From the NCBI GenBank assembly GCA_034509495.1, contig CM067521.1, positions 22,648,806 to 22,712,805 of the forward strand: 64,000 nt of DNA, in the 5' to 3' direction. This document shows positions 21,175-33,359 of this stretch, piece after piece; the stretch's first letter is position 1, and every line of letters begins with the position of its first letter. Origin of the DNA: Acestrorhynchus altus. Taxonomy: Eukaryota; Chordata; Actinopteri; Characiformes; Acestrorhynchidae. The position numbers were made by a program, and so were the translations under genes. Under the pieces are notes generated by a model. It was not told where the DNA came from and did no database searches. It worked only from the letters and a program-made list of their open reading frames with translations.

Positions 21175-22365
21175 TTAGGCTCCCAAAGAGGACACTGTCT
21201 GACCGTTACTGACACTTTACTGACAGTTACCGACCGTTACTGACCATTACTGACACTTTACTGGCAGTTGTTGACCGTTAATGACACTTTACTGACAGTT
21301 ACCGACCGTTACTGACACATTACCGATTCTTTACTGGCAGTTACTGATCGGTACAGACACTTTACTGACAGTTACAGACTCTGACTGACCGTTACTGACA
21401 CTTTACTGATCGTTTCTGACTCTGACTGACCGTCACTAACAGTTTACTAACTGTTACTGACACTTTACTGACCATTTCTGACAGTTTACTGACACTTTAC
21501 TGACCATTACTGACTCTGACTGACTGTTACAGACACTTTACTGACCATTACTGACACTCTACTGACAGTTACTGACACTTTACTTACAGTTACTGACACT
21601 TTACTGACAGTTACTGGCCATTACTGACATTTTACTGACAGTTACTGACCATTATTGACACTTTACTGACAGTTACTGACACTTTACCGACAGTTGCTGA
21701 ATATTACTGACACTTTACTGACCGTCACTGGCTATTACTGACAGTTACGGACACTTTACTGACCATTACTGACACTTTACTGACAGTGACACTTTGACTG
21801 ACTGTTACTGATATGTTACTGACAGTTACTGACACTTTACTAACAGTTACTGACAGTTTCTGACACTTTACTGATCATTAGTGACACTTTACTGACCATT
21901 ACTGATACTCTACTGACCGTTTATGACACTTTACTGGTAGTTACTGACACCCAATGACTGTTACTGACACTTTACTGACAGTTTCTGACACTTACCATTA
22001 CTGACCCTCACTGACAGTTACTGACACTTTACTAACTGTTACTGACACTTTACTGGCCTTTTCTGACACTTTACTGACACTTTACAGACCATTTCTGACA
22101 CTGACCATTACTGACACTTGCTGACAGTTACTGACACTTTCCTGACCTTTACTGACACTTAACTGACAGTTTCTGACCATTACTGACAGTTACTGACACT
22201 TTATCGTCTGTTGCTAACTGTTACTTATCATTACTGACACTTTACTTACTGCTACTGACACTTTACTGACTGTTACTGAAATTTTCTGACCATTACTGAC
22301 AGTTTCTGATTGTTACTGACAATTTTTGATGGTTACTGACAGCTTCTGACCATTACTGACCATTA
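21175..22365. repeat. 'actgacagttactgacactt' minisatellite
   Basis: About 1.2 kb of tandem units, roughly 21 bp when regular (actgacagtt plus actgacacttt), with many substitutions and partial units. It begins within about 30 bases of the exon donor at 21150. Confidence 0.92.
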
Positions 22366-22747
22366 TCCTGGTGCTGGCTGTGAGGTAACCATTGGTTCTA
22401 AGCGGTTCTATCTGGATACTTGAGCCAGATCTCCTTGTTTAGCTGGCTTTGGCGACAACTGCGTCTTATGTAACGCGAACTTTGCTGGAAAGCTCAGGAC
22501 AGAAACCAAATAGTGCTGGACCCACCTTGTCCCCCCCTTTTCCCCAACCGGCAAGGAGTTACCAACTCTATTTACACACAATGTGAGGCAGTTATTTCTG
22601 TCCCTCCTCAGCCCTGAGACACGCTCGGCCTGGTTCAGGGTGAGGGGATGTGTTTGATAACATACTGAGTTTGGAGATGATGAAGATTTAACTGCTGGAT
22701 TTTACTATAAAATAACTTTCCCTCATACAGTCCCTGAAGCAGCTGCT
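22366..22747. other. Short unique spacer between two arrays
   Basis: About 380 bp without a coding frame or recognised repeat. It separates the 'actgacactt' array from the 'tttaataaat' array. Confidence 0.6.
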
Positions 22748-23870
22748 GTTTAATAAATAATATCTCCAGTTTAACAACTCATTCCACACTTTAATAAATC
22801 GTTCCCTCTGTGAAACACATTTACAAAATGTTCACTCAATTTAGCACATTTTTTTCCTCAGTTTAATAATTCGCTTCTCCAGTCTAATAATTTGTACCCT
22901 CAGTTATTAAGTTGTTGCCTCCATTTAACAGATTGTTCCCTGAGTTTAATAAATAATATATCCAGTCTAATAACTCGTTACCAAGTAATAAATCACTTTC
23001 ACAGTTTAAGAAATTGTTTACTCAGTTTTAAAAATAGTTCCCTAAGATTAATAAATCGTTCCCTCAGTTTCATAAATCGTTCCGTCAGTTTAATAAATTG
23101 TTCTCTCAGTTTAATAAATCGTTCCCTCAGTTTAATAAATCGTTTCGTCAGTTCAATAAATCGTTTCCTCAGTTTAATAAATCGTTCCCTCAGTTTAATA
23201 AACCATTTTGTAAGTTTAATAAATCGTTCCCTCGGTTTAATAAATCGTTCCCTTGGTTCAATAAATCATTCCCTCGGTTTAATAAACCGTTCCCTCGGTT
23301 TAATAAACCATTTTGTAAGTTTAATAAATCGTTCCCTCGGTTCAATAAATCGTTCCCTCAGTTTAATAAATCGTTCCCTCAGTTTAATAAATCATTTTGT
23401 CAGTTTAATAAATCGTTTTGTCAGTTTAATAAATAATTTTGTCAGTTTAATAAATCATTCCCTCACTTTAATAAATCGTTCCCTCAGTTTAATAAATTGT
23501 TTAGTCAGTTTAATAAATCGTTCCCTCAGTTTAATAAATTGTTTCGTCAGTTTAATAAATCGTTCCCTCAGTTTAATAAATCGTTCCCCCAGTTTAATAA
23601 ATTGTTTCGTCAGTTTAATAAATCATTTTGTCAGTTTAATAAATCGTTCCCTCAGTTTAATAAATCGTTCCCTCAGTTTAATAAATCACTTTGTCAGTTT
23701 AATAAATCATTTTGTCAGTTTAATAAATTGTTCCCTCAGTTTAATAAATCATTTTGTCAGTTTAATAAATCACTTTGTCAGTTTAATAAATCATTTTGTC
23801 AGTTTAATAAATTGTTTCATCAGTTTAATAAATCATTTTGTCAGTTTAATAAATCGTTCCCTCAGTTTAG
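22748..23870. repeat. 21-bp minisatellite with AATAAA in nearly every unit
   Basis: The unit is 'tttaataaatcgttccctc' plus 'ag' (21 bp), degenerate at 22748-23030 and clean at 23038-23868, with a variant 'tttaataaatcattttgtc' plus 'ag'. Because 21 is a multiple of 3, the array reads as 7-residue pseudo-repeats (SLINRSL or QFNKSFP) in open frames of 112-339 codons; these are artefacts. On the plus strand almost every unit contains the hexamer AATAAA. Confidence 0.95.
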
Positions 23871-25870
23871 AGTTTGCCGTAATTATTTTGAGGGATCGAG
23901 CGGATGTGTAATTAAACTGAGGCAACATTTGATCAACTTCACTGAATATACTTGTGAGACTCTGTAAGTTACATTGTTAATCAATTAGACACTGAAGTGA
24001 AGTGTTGTGAGCACTAGAGATCAATGTTAAACTAAGCAATGTTATAGTGATGATGTAATTACAATATTGCTCTTTCTAGGTTCTACATTTTTATCGGGGA
24101 ACATATTGTACCACCTGTTAGAACATCAGTAACAGCTGTACCAGCAGCATCCAAGACTGTTGGTGCGTAACGAATGTAATATGCAGAATAACACGGTGTG
24201 TGTTTACAGTCTGCTCGTGGGTTTCGTCACGAGCATCTTAACACAAAGATATTATTAGACGGTTGAGCGAACATCGTACCGAACTCTCTACTGGTTCTGA
24301 TAAGACGATCTCGGTTCGGGAACCGGGCCTGGTTTGTTTGGGACTCTACACACAGCGGTCCAGTGCAGTCGAGATGGTGCTGAGGTGTATTTTCTGTCTT
24401 GTACAGCGAAAGCTGATAACATTGAGGGCTTGTAATTAATCCTCATTCTTCGCTGTTGTTTATCATCCTCCGGCAGTTGCTTAGTGGACAGAATCCTTGA
24501 GTACAAGAAAAGCTTAAAGATGTTTGCGTAGTTTGATTAATTCGACAGTCTGTGCTCACAAGTCCAAAGGTCAAGCGAGGCCTTTCAAGCCATTTAAGCC
24601 AGCAAATTGGGGTCATCTGAGGTGCAGCGAGAAATTCATTAACACTGTTTTGCCGGGTTGTGCTCTTTTCAGGGTGTCTCTTAAAGAAATCGCACACCAT
24701 TTACAGACGTTTGAAAGGGGCTGAGCATTGTTTACCTTCGATTTAGACTTTGGTTTAATAAGTTGTCGTTACTTGCATGCAAAACATCAGGTGTTAATGG
24801 TCGTCAGTGTAAATGATTGTATCCCAAATAGTTTTTATTAATGAACACCCGCCAGATTCGCGGTGTGTTTAAAACCAGCTCATATTAAAATGTAAACAGT
24901 AAAAATGATACTTTTAGGACCTCTGATGATACTTTTAGGACCTCTGATGATATTAACAGTGGCTGAAGCTACAATACGAGAGGGAGTGTGATCTGGGTGT
25001 TTCACAGCAGTGCTGTGATTTACGATAGAACATGAGCTCGACTGTTTCATTGATTTAATGTAACAGTTTGGAAAATAAATAAAGAAAATAATGAACTGAG
25101 ACGTTTCCTTTACAGTTCTTTAACACGCTGATGTAAAAAACCCTGGATATTAACTCCCATGAAGGATGAGGAGAACTTTGGGGGAGTTTTCAGGAACACG
25201 GTGATGTAGGAATGTAATTTGTATTTACTAGAGTGTATTTACCACGTTCTACAGGTGCCTTACAGTTTGCAGAGTATTTGATGTCTCACCCCTCACGCAC
25301 TGTGGCATTCAGGGTGACTTTTGCATTCTGTTGACTCACAAACGCAGTAGAAAAGTGAAAGGTGACAGAAAAAAAGGCTCTCGAGGCTCCAAATAGACCT
25401 GCTTCTGAAAGCCACTGGCTTTATCTCTGATTTTGGGAGATAAGCATGCGCCGAGCACGGCCGCAGCCGGTCCACAGGCCGTTTCAATCACACGTGTTGA
25501 CAAGTCCGGCTGGAATTCCTAATCCTCGCACCGAGCGGACGACAGCCGTGTTTGTTTTGATGCGAGTGAGTGACTTAAGACAGATAGCCGCCTAAACCGC
25601 AGCCCGGTCAGGTGAAAGGTAACTATAGTGCACACGCACAGGACGGGGTGGACACATCTGTCTCCGCTCGCGTGTTTATTTAAGCCGGCATCTTTCTTTT
25701 CCATTATGTCACTGTCCCAGGCCACTCCAGCCTTTTCTGGGTTGAGCACAAACCGTACAGATGCTGATATTAAATATGAAATTTCTCACATCTGTTCAAG
25801 GCCAGGTCTGCTTTTGTGACCATTTGTGGGATCCAAGTTTAGACTGAGTAGAGTCGCAGTTGTACACACA
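23871..25870. other. Intronic or intergenic, nothing recognised
   Basis: About 2 kb with no convincing exon and no repeat family I can name. A small 22-bp tandem duplication ('atacttttaggacctctgat') is at 24908-24951, and an E-box CACGTG is at 25492. Confidence 0.55.
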
Positions 25871-25879
25871 CTGAAAAAC

Positions 25880-26180
25880 GAGGGTTCTTCCAGGGTGCTT
25901 CAGTAAAGAAAAAGGTTCCGAATAGAGTCTTTGCATCTTGTAAAGGTTCTTCGGACTGATGGAGAACGAGCTGTAGAGGGTTCTGTGTGCGTAGAGTCTT
26001 TTGGGCATGGCATCGTAACAGTAGCAGAACACTGTTGAAAGAGGTTCTATACAGAACCCCTCTACAGCATGTTTCTGCATCACACTGAAGAACCTTTACA
26101 AGATGCAAAGAACAGTTTATTCATGCAAAGGGGGGTTTGAGTTCATGGTTCTATATGCAACCATTTTTTTTTTTACTGAA
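25880..26180. mobile_element. Snapback MITE with long inverted arms
   Basis: A perfect 24-bp inverted repeat has arms 25929-25952 (ctttgcatcttgtaaaggtt, then cttc) and 26087-26110. Inside it is a second pair, 'gctgtagagggttctgt' and 'acagaacccctctacagc', with one base of difference. The outer parts are 'gggttcttcc', 'aaaggttc' and 'ggttctatatgc', typical of the 'aagaacc' MITEs of fish. A folded strand would make a long hairpin. It has no coding capacity. Confidence 0.8.
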
Positions 26181-26184
26181 GGAC

Positions 26185-29100
26185 CCACAGAGCATCCAAA
26201 GGTGGTACGTCAGGAAATGTAATTTTTTAATGTTGCATTCGTTTGGATTTAGTGATGAACTCTTTAGAGCCTGTCCACACTTCAGTTCTGCATTTATAAC
26301 TACACTACATCAGTTTTAAGGGCCCTACAATAGAACCCTGAGGAACTCCACAACACATGCGAAACCAACCAGTTAAAGTAATTCGTAGTAGGTTCTGCAT
26401 TTGGATTAATAGCTGAATATAAGGCCATGTACACTTCAGTGTGTCCTCCCATACACACCAGTGACTTCCAGTGTAAGCAAAACCATTACACGCTGTATTT
26501 TAACGTAGTATAACATCACTGTCACACAAAAACCTTGTATCTCTGCTCTTTTCACCTTTGTCATCATTTCAATCTGGCAGTGTGGTCTTTATTGGACCAA
26601 CGAAAGGCTCCAAAACGAATAAACTAGTTGTGAAATCTGAAATGATTATAACGTCAACCAGCCGCTGAATCACGTCAGTGGGTGCGTCCCACAATGAGGA
26701 AGAGCCTCGCGGCGCCCTTTTCGCAGCAGATCTTAGTAAGACTCTGTAAAATGGCCTTTTCCTGTAAATGTGCAACCTGTTTTGGTTCCTCTCTGGTTCC
26801 TCTCTGCTCCAGCACCACAGGGCGATACTTTCAGCTGATGGAGCGTGGAGAGAAAGAGAAAGAGCTGCGGGGCATGTAAAACAAAGCATTACAGTCATGT
26901 GAAAAAATAAGGGCACCCCACCAAAAAGCTTGCATTAAAAAAATAGTTCGGCATTTTGACATTTGATCTTCATGTGAACGATACGGAGAGATGACGCTGA
27001 TAAAGCTAAACACATGAAAAGGAAGAACTATCTTTTGAAAATCGGTTGTAATCAGTAGAAATGTAGATTTGGACATTTGGAGAGTTTTGATCGCTGCTTA
27101 AAGGTGTAAAATGAAAACCAGGTGCAGATGTTTAGAACATGGTTAAAGAGGACGGTGGAGGAGACCGTGTTATGTAAATCTCAGACATTAGTTTGGTTTG
27201 CTCTTGATTGCCGAGGTGAGTGGAGTCACCATGACTAGATCCACAGAGCTCTGTGAGGCCTTCAGAAAGAAGGCGGTTTCAAAAGATCCCCAAACAAATA
27301 ATGGTGGTTTTGATGATACAATCAAATCACAACCCGCATGGAGTGAGGAGCTCTTTGTAAATACAGCCAAACACGTCGGCTGTGAGGAAGCATTTGAAAG
27401 TGTCTGAGTTTGACCCACAAATTACTGTTTGCACGTTGTTCTGCTGAATCGTCTAAAGGGGCTTGAAAAGAGTTACGGCACTTCTCGTTTTAATTCGAAG
27501 GCATGACGAACTACACGTAGGCCTTTTAATTCACGAAAAGTGGAGAATATTTTAAACAATTCGCACATTGATGATCACGATATTCTTTATTTTGAGTTTT
27601 AAAGTTTTTAGTAGCATTCGGTAGAAACCTTTTTTCTGCTCCCATGCTCTGCTCCACCTCCTGCTCTAGGCGTCTCCTCTACTCTGCTCCCCTTTGCCCC
27701 CATTTGCACTAACACACACTACACACTATTAAGGGGATATAAGGCTTAGTGTGTATAAAAAAATCATGTTTGAAGGATTTCATGGGGTGTCCTAATTTTT
27801 GGGAGATATGACCTCAAATCGATATCACAGTGAACCGACCGATTTACAACTCGATTACGATTAACGAACGATTATTTTGTTTTTGTTTTTAAAGCCCAAA
27901 TGTGTCCAAACGACAGACAAAGCATTTTTCTTTGGTACAAGCTCCTCCAGTTGCTCTGTCGCCTCTGGTTCGGAATGTGGGTATGATTAATTTTCCATAA
28001 ATTGCCCAGCCCTATATCGCGATGTGACTTTTTGTGGATATCACCCAGCCTTAGGTTATATTCGCTCACTCAGAGTGTCTGTTGATTCTGCGCCCTGCCT
28101 AAAGATGGTCTGAGTCTAGTGATGATTCAGTCAGGAGTCAGTAGACCACATTATGTAACTGTCAATATTTGAAGTGCACCTTCTTCACCCACATGTTGTT
28201 TTAACAGCTGTAATTATGACCGCAGGCTGCCGCCTAATCCCTCGCTTCCAGCAGTTGTGATGGAAGGCCAAACCTGCCAGGCTTGTTCCTTAGCGCAGTA
28301 TCCTGTTTGATGTGCAGATCCGAGCGCCCTTTTACCCCACGTCCGAGCGCTAATGTCACTGATGGAACCATTTGCTCTGAGTAAACACTGCCTCTTGTTT
28401 TGCTCTTGTGGTTCTGCACTGACCTGATGGCTTTGTTTTGGTGTGGCTTACACTCGTAAAGGAGTCAAAGGACACCTTGTGTCAATAGGCATTAAAGGCC
28501 GGCCGTGTTTTGGACACATGCAGGGCCTATTCATGGACTCCAATGGACTCCGGTTGGCGAATCCTTATTGACAGTGTCATTTTAGCAGTATTGCTCCTGC
28601 GTAATTAGAGTAGAGACTTCAATTAACACCACAACCTTGATTGTAGCATGATATTGTCAAATAGTCCCCTGCAGCATTGCGCATTATTGCCCCGCTAGTG
28701 GCAGTATCGAGGTGTTGGGGGTTGAGGCAGTGGTGATTTTAGCAATACCGGATGCATGTTGACTCTTTCTTAGCTTCCTCTCTTACACATTCCTCACCAT
28801 TTCACTGTTCTTCCTCTTCTGAGGCGTGATTTAGGTGCACGTGAAGCTCGCAAATCTGCCACGAAACCACAAAAGGCCAGAGAAGGACATTTTTATTACT
28901 TTGACTTTTGTGATTTTTTTTCCCCCCGTGAACGTCTACGGACCTTCTTTTCCCGAGATCGTTTTACAAGGTGACATTCTGCTGGATTAAGTTCAAGAAC
29001 CAGGCGCTCCAAGACACCACCGATCTTCTGCTAGGGTAGTTATGCTCTTTCCGAAGTAACACTTAGATACGTGGCTTATGTAAAGGTTGGTAAGTGAGAG

Positions 29101-29540
29101 ACATGTCGTGTACTTCCTTTCAGAGAATGGGGGCTTGGCATGATTGAGGCTTTAGGAGCTACAGGTGATCTGTGTCACTGTATCGTAAGACTGTGACAGA
29201 AGTTCAAGGCTTAACTGACATTGTAAGATTTTGTTGTTCTGCTATAAATATTGCAATATGGAAACATGCAGGACTGTTCACGAGATTTCTCTGGAGTCAA
29301 CGTCAATCATGGCATGATATTAATAGTGCACATCGAAGATTGGAGTGAGTCAGTTATATAAGTCTGATCATTTGCATATATATCATGGAAAATGATGAAG
29401 TTGTAGCATGAGATCGATGATTAATCACACTGGTTTCACTGTATTGTACTTGTCGCTGCTTTATTACAATGTCATTACATGGCTTGACATTCTTTACATT
29501 GTGTCAAAATCTGTTTACGTAGATTTTTATTGAAAAATAA
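26185..29540. other. Mostly unique sequence, no exon recognised
   Basis: I find no coding exon. The segment 28200-28760 is relatively GC-balanced and free of recognisable repeats and could hold conserved regulatory DNA, but this cannot be judged without comparison. Around 27780-28055 'ccgaccgatttacaa' and 'gcccagccctatatcgcgat' resemble a decayed MITE. Confidence 0.5.
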
Positions 29541-29547
29541 AACAACA

Positions 29548-30115
29548 TGCCAGATGTCTCTGCATGGAGCTGTAGAGGTTCCTAATGGTGTCCTTTGATG
29601 ATCCATCCCATGCAGCTTGAATGTTCTCACTCAGTTCTGCAGATGGTGTGGTAGGGGTGGAGTGTTGATAGAGCGTCCAATAGCGTCCCACACATTTTCA
29701 ATCAGGGACAGGTCTGGAGATGAGACCGATCACGGCGTAGTATCTGTGTCTTCAAGACGAGATCTTGAGACGGCAGCAGTGTGGGAATGAGCACCGGAGT
29801 GTGTGTTCAGAAAAGGTAGAACCACTGGTTGTAGGACCTTGTTAACATAACTTTGGACTGTCAGAGTGTCTTTAATGAAGACCAAAGGAAGACTTGATAT
29901 GAAATTGTACCAGCATGGGATGGGGTCATGGGATGCATGATGACAGAGTGTTGATTTTGGCACTTCCCACATCTTTGGTCAACTCCACCAAGACAAAAGT
30001 GGGACTCATTATTGAAGATGACCCACTGCCATTCTGAGAGACTGGCACAACCCCATTGCAGTCCTGCATTGCGATCAGCTGATTCCTTTTGGGTGCAGCT
30101 ATTTTTGGTGATGAA
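29548..30115 (-). mobile_element. Tc1/mariner-like transposase remnant
   Basis: The minus-strand translation gives LVFIKDTLTVQSYVNKVLQP followed by VVLPFLN. The plus strand repeats 'gcatggagctgtagaggttc' and 'gatggtgtggtaggggtgga', shared with 19703-20440 and 49655-50290. Several frames are broken. Confidence 0.78.
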
Positions 30116-30329
30116 TGTGTTAATGTGTTAACACACATGATCTGGAATTTTTAATGTGTTCATTTTTAGTGCAGATGAATCTTGTTACCAAGTTTGGCCC
30201 CAACGTCCTCTATAATTCACTCTGTTTATAGTGTAAATATGGCAAATCAAAAATAGATGACATTCTTATTTATGCTGAAATATGGATTAAATCTCTAACT
30301 CACATCCTCTAGTCCTTCATCAGTGCTCT

Positions 30330-30475
30330 CAGGACGCCCACACGACACTGTTGGCTGGATATTTTTGCTCGGTGGACTGTCCTCAGTCCAGCAGTGACAC
30401 TGAAAGGTTTAAACACTCCAGCAGCACTGCTGCGTCTGATCCACTCCTACCAGCACAACACGGCAGCAGGAATCT
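30330..30475 (+). mobile_element. Foldback-family fragment
   Basis: It contains 'gtccttcatcagtgctctc', 'gtcctcagtccagcagtgac' and 'gtttaaacactccagcagca', in the order of the family. It is truncated where the next element begins. Confidence 0.6.
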
Positions 30476-30479
30476 GAGC

Positions 30480-30770
30480 CCATTTGACAAACTGTGATCA
30501 CTTCATGACTTGGTTAGAACATCTGGAGTGGTCAGTACCTACCAAAAACGGGTCAAGATAGGATAACCGATGAACCAGCAGCAGGGTCATGGGCACCTAT
30601 GGCTCATTGATGAGGGTACTGAAGACTCGTTGGTCTGATATCACAGATCTGCTGAAACAGCTTGTGGTGGCTGTGTCTCATGGAGCCCATGCTGGGATTA
30701 CAGCTGTTTTGTTGGCATGATGGGGACCTAATATTAGGCAGGTAGTTTTAATGTTGTGACGGGTGTATAT
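30480..30770 (+). mobile_element. Internally deleted Tc1-like element
   Basis: 'Gggtcaagataggataaccg' and 'cagcagggtcatgggca' are followed by 'ggctcattgatg'. A jump then leads to the 3' end 'gacctaatattaggcaggta' and 'taatgttgtgacgggtgtat'. This order fits a common fish Tc1-like family with its middle removed. It probably lies next to, or is fused with, the foldback fragment on its left. Confidence 0.65.
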
Positions 30771-30846
30771 GTTGAGGGCCGAACCCCATCACAGCCGAGT
30801 AACTTTCTCTGATCCCTTTTTATCCTCTGACTAAGTTTGTAAGGCA

Positions 30847-30866
30847 TCTCTCTCTCTCTCTCTCTC
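30847..30866. repeat. Short (TC)n microsatellite
   Basis: About ten TC units. Confidence 0.9.
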
Positions 30867-31653
30867 GCCATTTCTCCGTATCTCCATGTCTCTCCACATG
30901 CCTGCTAGGCTTCACATAGTTGTCCTACATACTCAGAGGACCCCTGGTGTATAAACCTCAGCTGTGGCTGCTGATCTGCCACCTTTTGATTTCATTATCT
31001 CCTGAACTGCATTATTAAGACAAGACGATCCTACAACCAGAACCACTTTTACAGCCATCACTCAGCAGTACAGTGGATTACAGACCCCACGTTTAACTAA
31101 CTCTCAGGTGGCAGTGTATGCACACACTCGCACTTGTGAACTCACACGTGAGAACACACACCCGGAGAAGTAGTTAACCATCTTTCTGCCCAGTTGTTCT
31201 AGGTTACGTGTCTTGCTCAAGCCTCGGATGTTGAGGGACACGCAAGCGCAGGTTTCCTCACGCCCCCTGCTCCTGCAGGTGAAGGGGATGGAACCTCTAA
31301 CATTTTGTTCCCAGCTATAGTCATGAAGTACCTCAGCCATGTACTATTAATAAGCGAATCAGGGTTTGGAACTGCTGCAGCACAGCTCAACACCAGTTCC
31401 CCAGTTGACACTGCGGTGCACTGGAATCCTGTGTTGTTGGGAGCACTAGCGACAACAGTGTTTTCTGTTACCAGTACTAATCTATCGCTCCATCTACCCA
31501 AGGGCCTTTTAGCCAGCTTTCCGTCTCCGGCATTGCTGCTTTCACTTATGACAGCAATGCTGTTCAACCAGTTTCTTTCTGGAGAGTTCCTTTACTGTTC
31601 CTTGTACAGTGTGCAAGGTCCCTCATAGTGCATTTTGGGCTCATCATTATGCT

Positions 31654-31990
31654 TTTTCCATCAAAAGACCTCTGGTTCGGGAACTGGTTATAAGAACCTT
31701 GGTGTTTTTAAATGAGCCATCCTGCATTTACACCAGTTTTACTGGATCCAGGGTTACGTCCCAGAATGTGTCAACAACAGAGGGCGCTGCACAGCGTCAG
31801 TAAACAGAAGTGAGAAGATGGTAGAGCATATAGACGACCTGCAAGCATTTGCTCTGTTACAGACGTTTGTTTTTCTCCAAAAATCAAACATGGATCAACT
31901 TTCGTTGATAAGGAGACGTAGAAGACTACAGCGTCCATGTTCTAGTACGGGCTGTTTGAGACTACAAAAAGCATCTCTGTTGTTATCCAG
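31654..31990 (+). mobile_element. 'ccaccaaaagaactctggttc' MITE family, left part
   Basis: 'Catcaaaagacctctggttc', 'ccttggtgtttttaaatgag', 'ccagggttacgtcccagaat' and 'gaagatggtagagcatatag' match, in order, the fuller copy at 48735-49208. The right part is lost. The same element reappears inverted at 32820-33240. Confidence 0.7.
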
Positions 31991-32049
31991 CTGGGGCACC
32001 GACCCAGTTGATGAAGGGAGTGCTTTGGCATTCACGCTACAATAATAAT

Positions 32050-32640
32050 AAGGTCATGTGCGTCTCTGACCACCTCTGAATGCGGTTTCAGTGTAATGCC
32101 AAGCATTTGACTGCCTGTGTAATATAATTGAAGACTATGTTGTATATAGGATTATGCCAAGATTGGTTTACAGTTCGGTTTTAAACTGTCTTTTTAAAGC
32201 CATAGTCTTTATAGGTGTTAAAGTGTTGGTCAGGCACAATCCTCTGCTATGGGTTCTGCTATGTTAATGGGAAGAGCTAAGGTCACCCAGCCAACTGACT
32301 GACCACAGAAGATAAAAACATCCCATTGTTGCACAGTGAGTGCCCAAAGCTGAGGTTTATGTCCATGCTTTTATTTATTTATTTATTTAAAACGAGGAAT
32401 ATGAACAAGCTGTGCTGTTTTTAGCAAATGCTATACACAGTGCGCTGTCCCTACCATTACTGATGAGGTGAACTGATCATGACCATGTTTAAAAACAAAA
32501 AGAAATGTTAGTAATGCTGCAGGTCTGGTTTGCTGATCCGGGTGGTATCATATCTTATTGTGACAATAGTTATTGTGATATGTACTGTGTGAACTAAAGT
32601 ACTGTGAAACCTGCTCATTCAGTTTTTTTCTAAAATAAAG
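32050..32640. other. AT-rich spacer, nothing recognised
   Basis: About 590 bp without a convincing frame. It holds a short (TTTA)n run near 32368-32390. Confidence 0.55.
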
Positions 32641-32820
32641 GGAGGGCAAAAGGGCTCAGAGTGGTTGAGGGATCTAATGCACTAGCAGTATGGTCCGGGG
32701 ATTGCAGGTTTAAATCTCGGGACGTGCTGCTCGCCATTGGCAGCCGGAGTCCGAGAGCAAAATTGGCAGTGCTCCCTCTGGGGGTCGATGGCACTCTCTC
32801 CCCATGTCACACTCATAGGC
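32641..32820 (+). repeat. tRNA-derived SINE, plus orientation
   Basis: A tRNA-like head ('ctcagagtggttgagggatc', then 'ggggattgcaggtttaaatc') leads into 'gccattggcagccggagtcc' and 'cactctctccccatgtcaca'. These blocks mirror minus-strand copies at 43425-43735 and 47435-47720. The B box is degenerate (ggtttaaatct), so this is a SINE and not a tRNA gene. Confidence 0.7.
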
Positions 32821-33240
32821 CTTGTTTACCAACATGGAAGGGGTTCGGTTCCGGTTCGCGAACCTAATTTTGAACCGTTCTGCATATTTCCACCAACAAA
32901 AGAAGATTCCAGACCCTGAAAAGTTCATTCACAGAGGGAACCAAAGATTAGTGGGTTCTCCAGCTTAGTTGTACAAGAGCAATGACCTACCATTTGTCTC
33001 CTATTGTGTCGTTTTCTACGTCTTATCACCAAAAGTTGATCCATGTTTGGTTTTTGGAGAAAAACAAATGTTTATAACAGAACAAGCACCCTCTGCTGAT
33101 GTCTATTCTGTGATATAACCTTGGTTCCACTAAAACTGGTGTAAATGCGGGATGGTTAAGTAAAATAAACCACCAAGGTTCTTATAAATCGAGCGAAACA
33201 AGTTCACAAACCAGTTCTTGGTCTCTTAGCCATTGTGTTG
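32820..33240 (-). mobile_element. 'ccaccaaaagaactctggttc' MITE family, inverted copy
   Basis: On the minus strand the copy reads 'aagaactggtttgtgaactt', 'ccttggtggtttattttact', 'accaaggttatatcacagaa' and ends near 'gttcgcgaaccggaaccgaa'. It is a near-complete element in opposite orientation to 31654-31990, with the SINE and unique sequence in between. Confidence 0.7.
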
Positions 33241-33359
33241 GAGCTGGGGACCCGGCGCTTTGCTCTACAGTGATGGAATGGTGGCACCCCACCTCATCCC
33301 CAACTACCCAACTCATCCCCAAAGGACAGGATGGACCACCGTCATTCTAGAGAACACCG

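Noticed and set aside
22892..23911. 339-codon frame of SLINRSL heptads, and companion QFNKSFP frames
   Set aside because: A 21-bp tandem array is automatically open in several frames. No start context, splice sites or known repeat-protein family.
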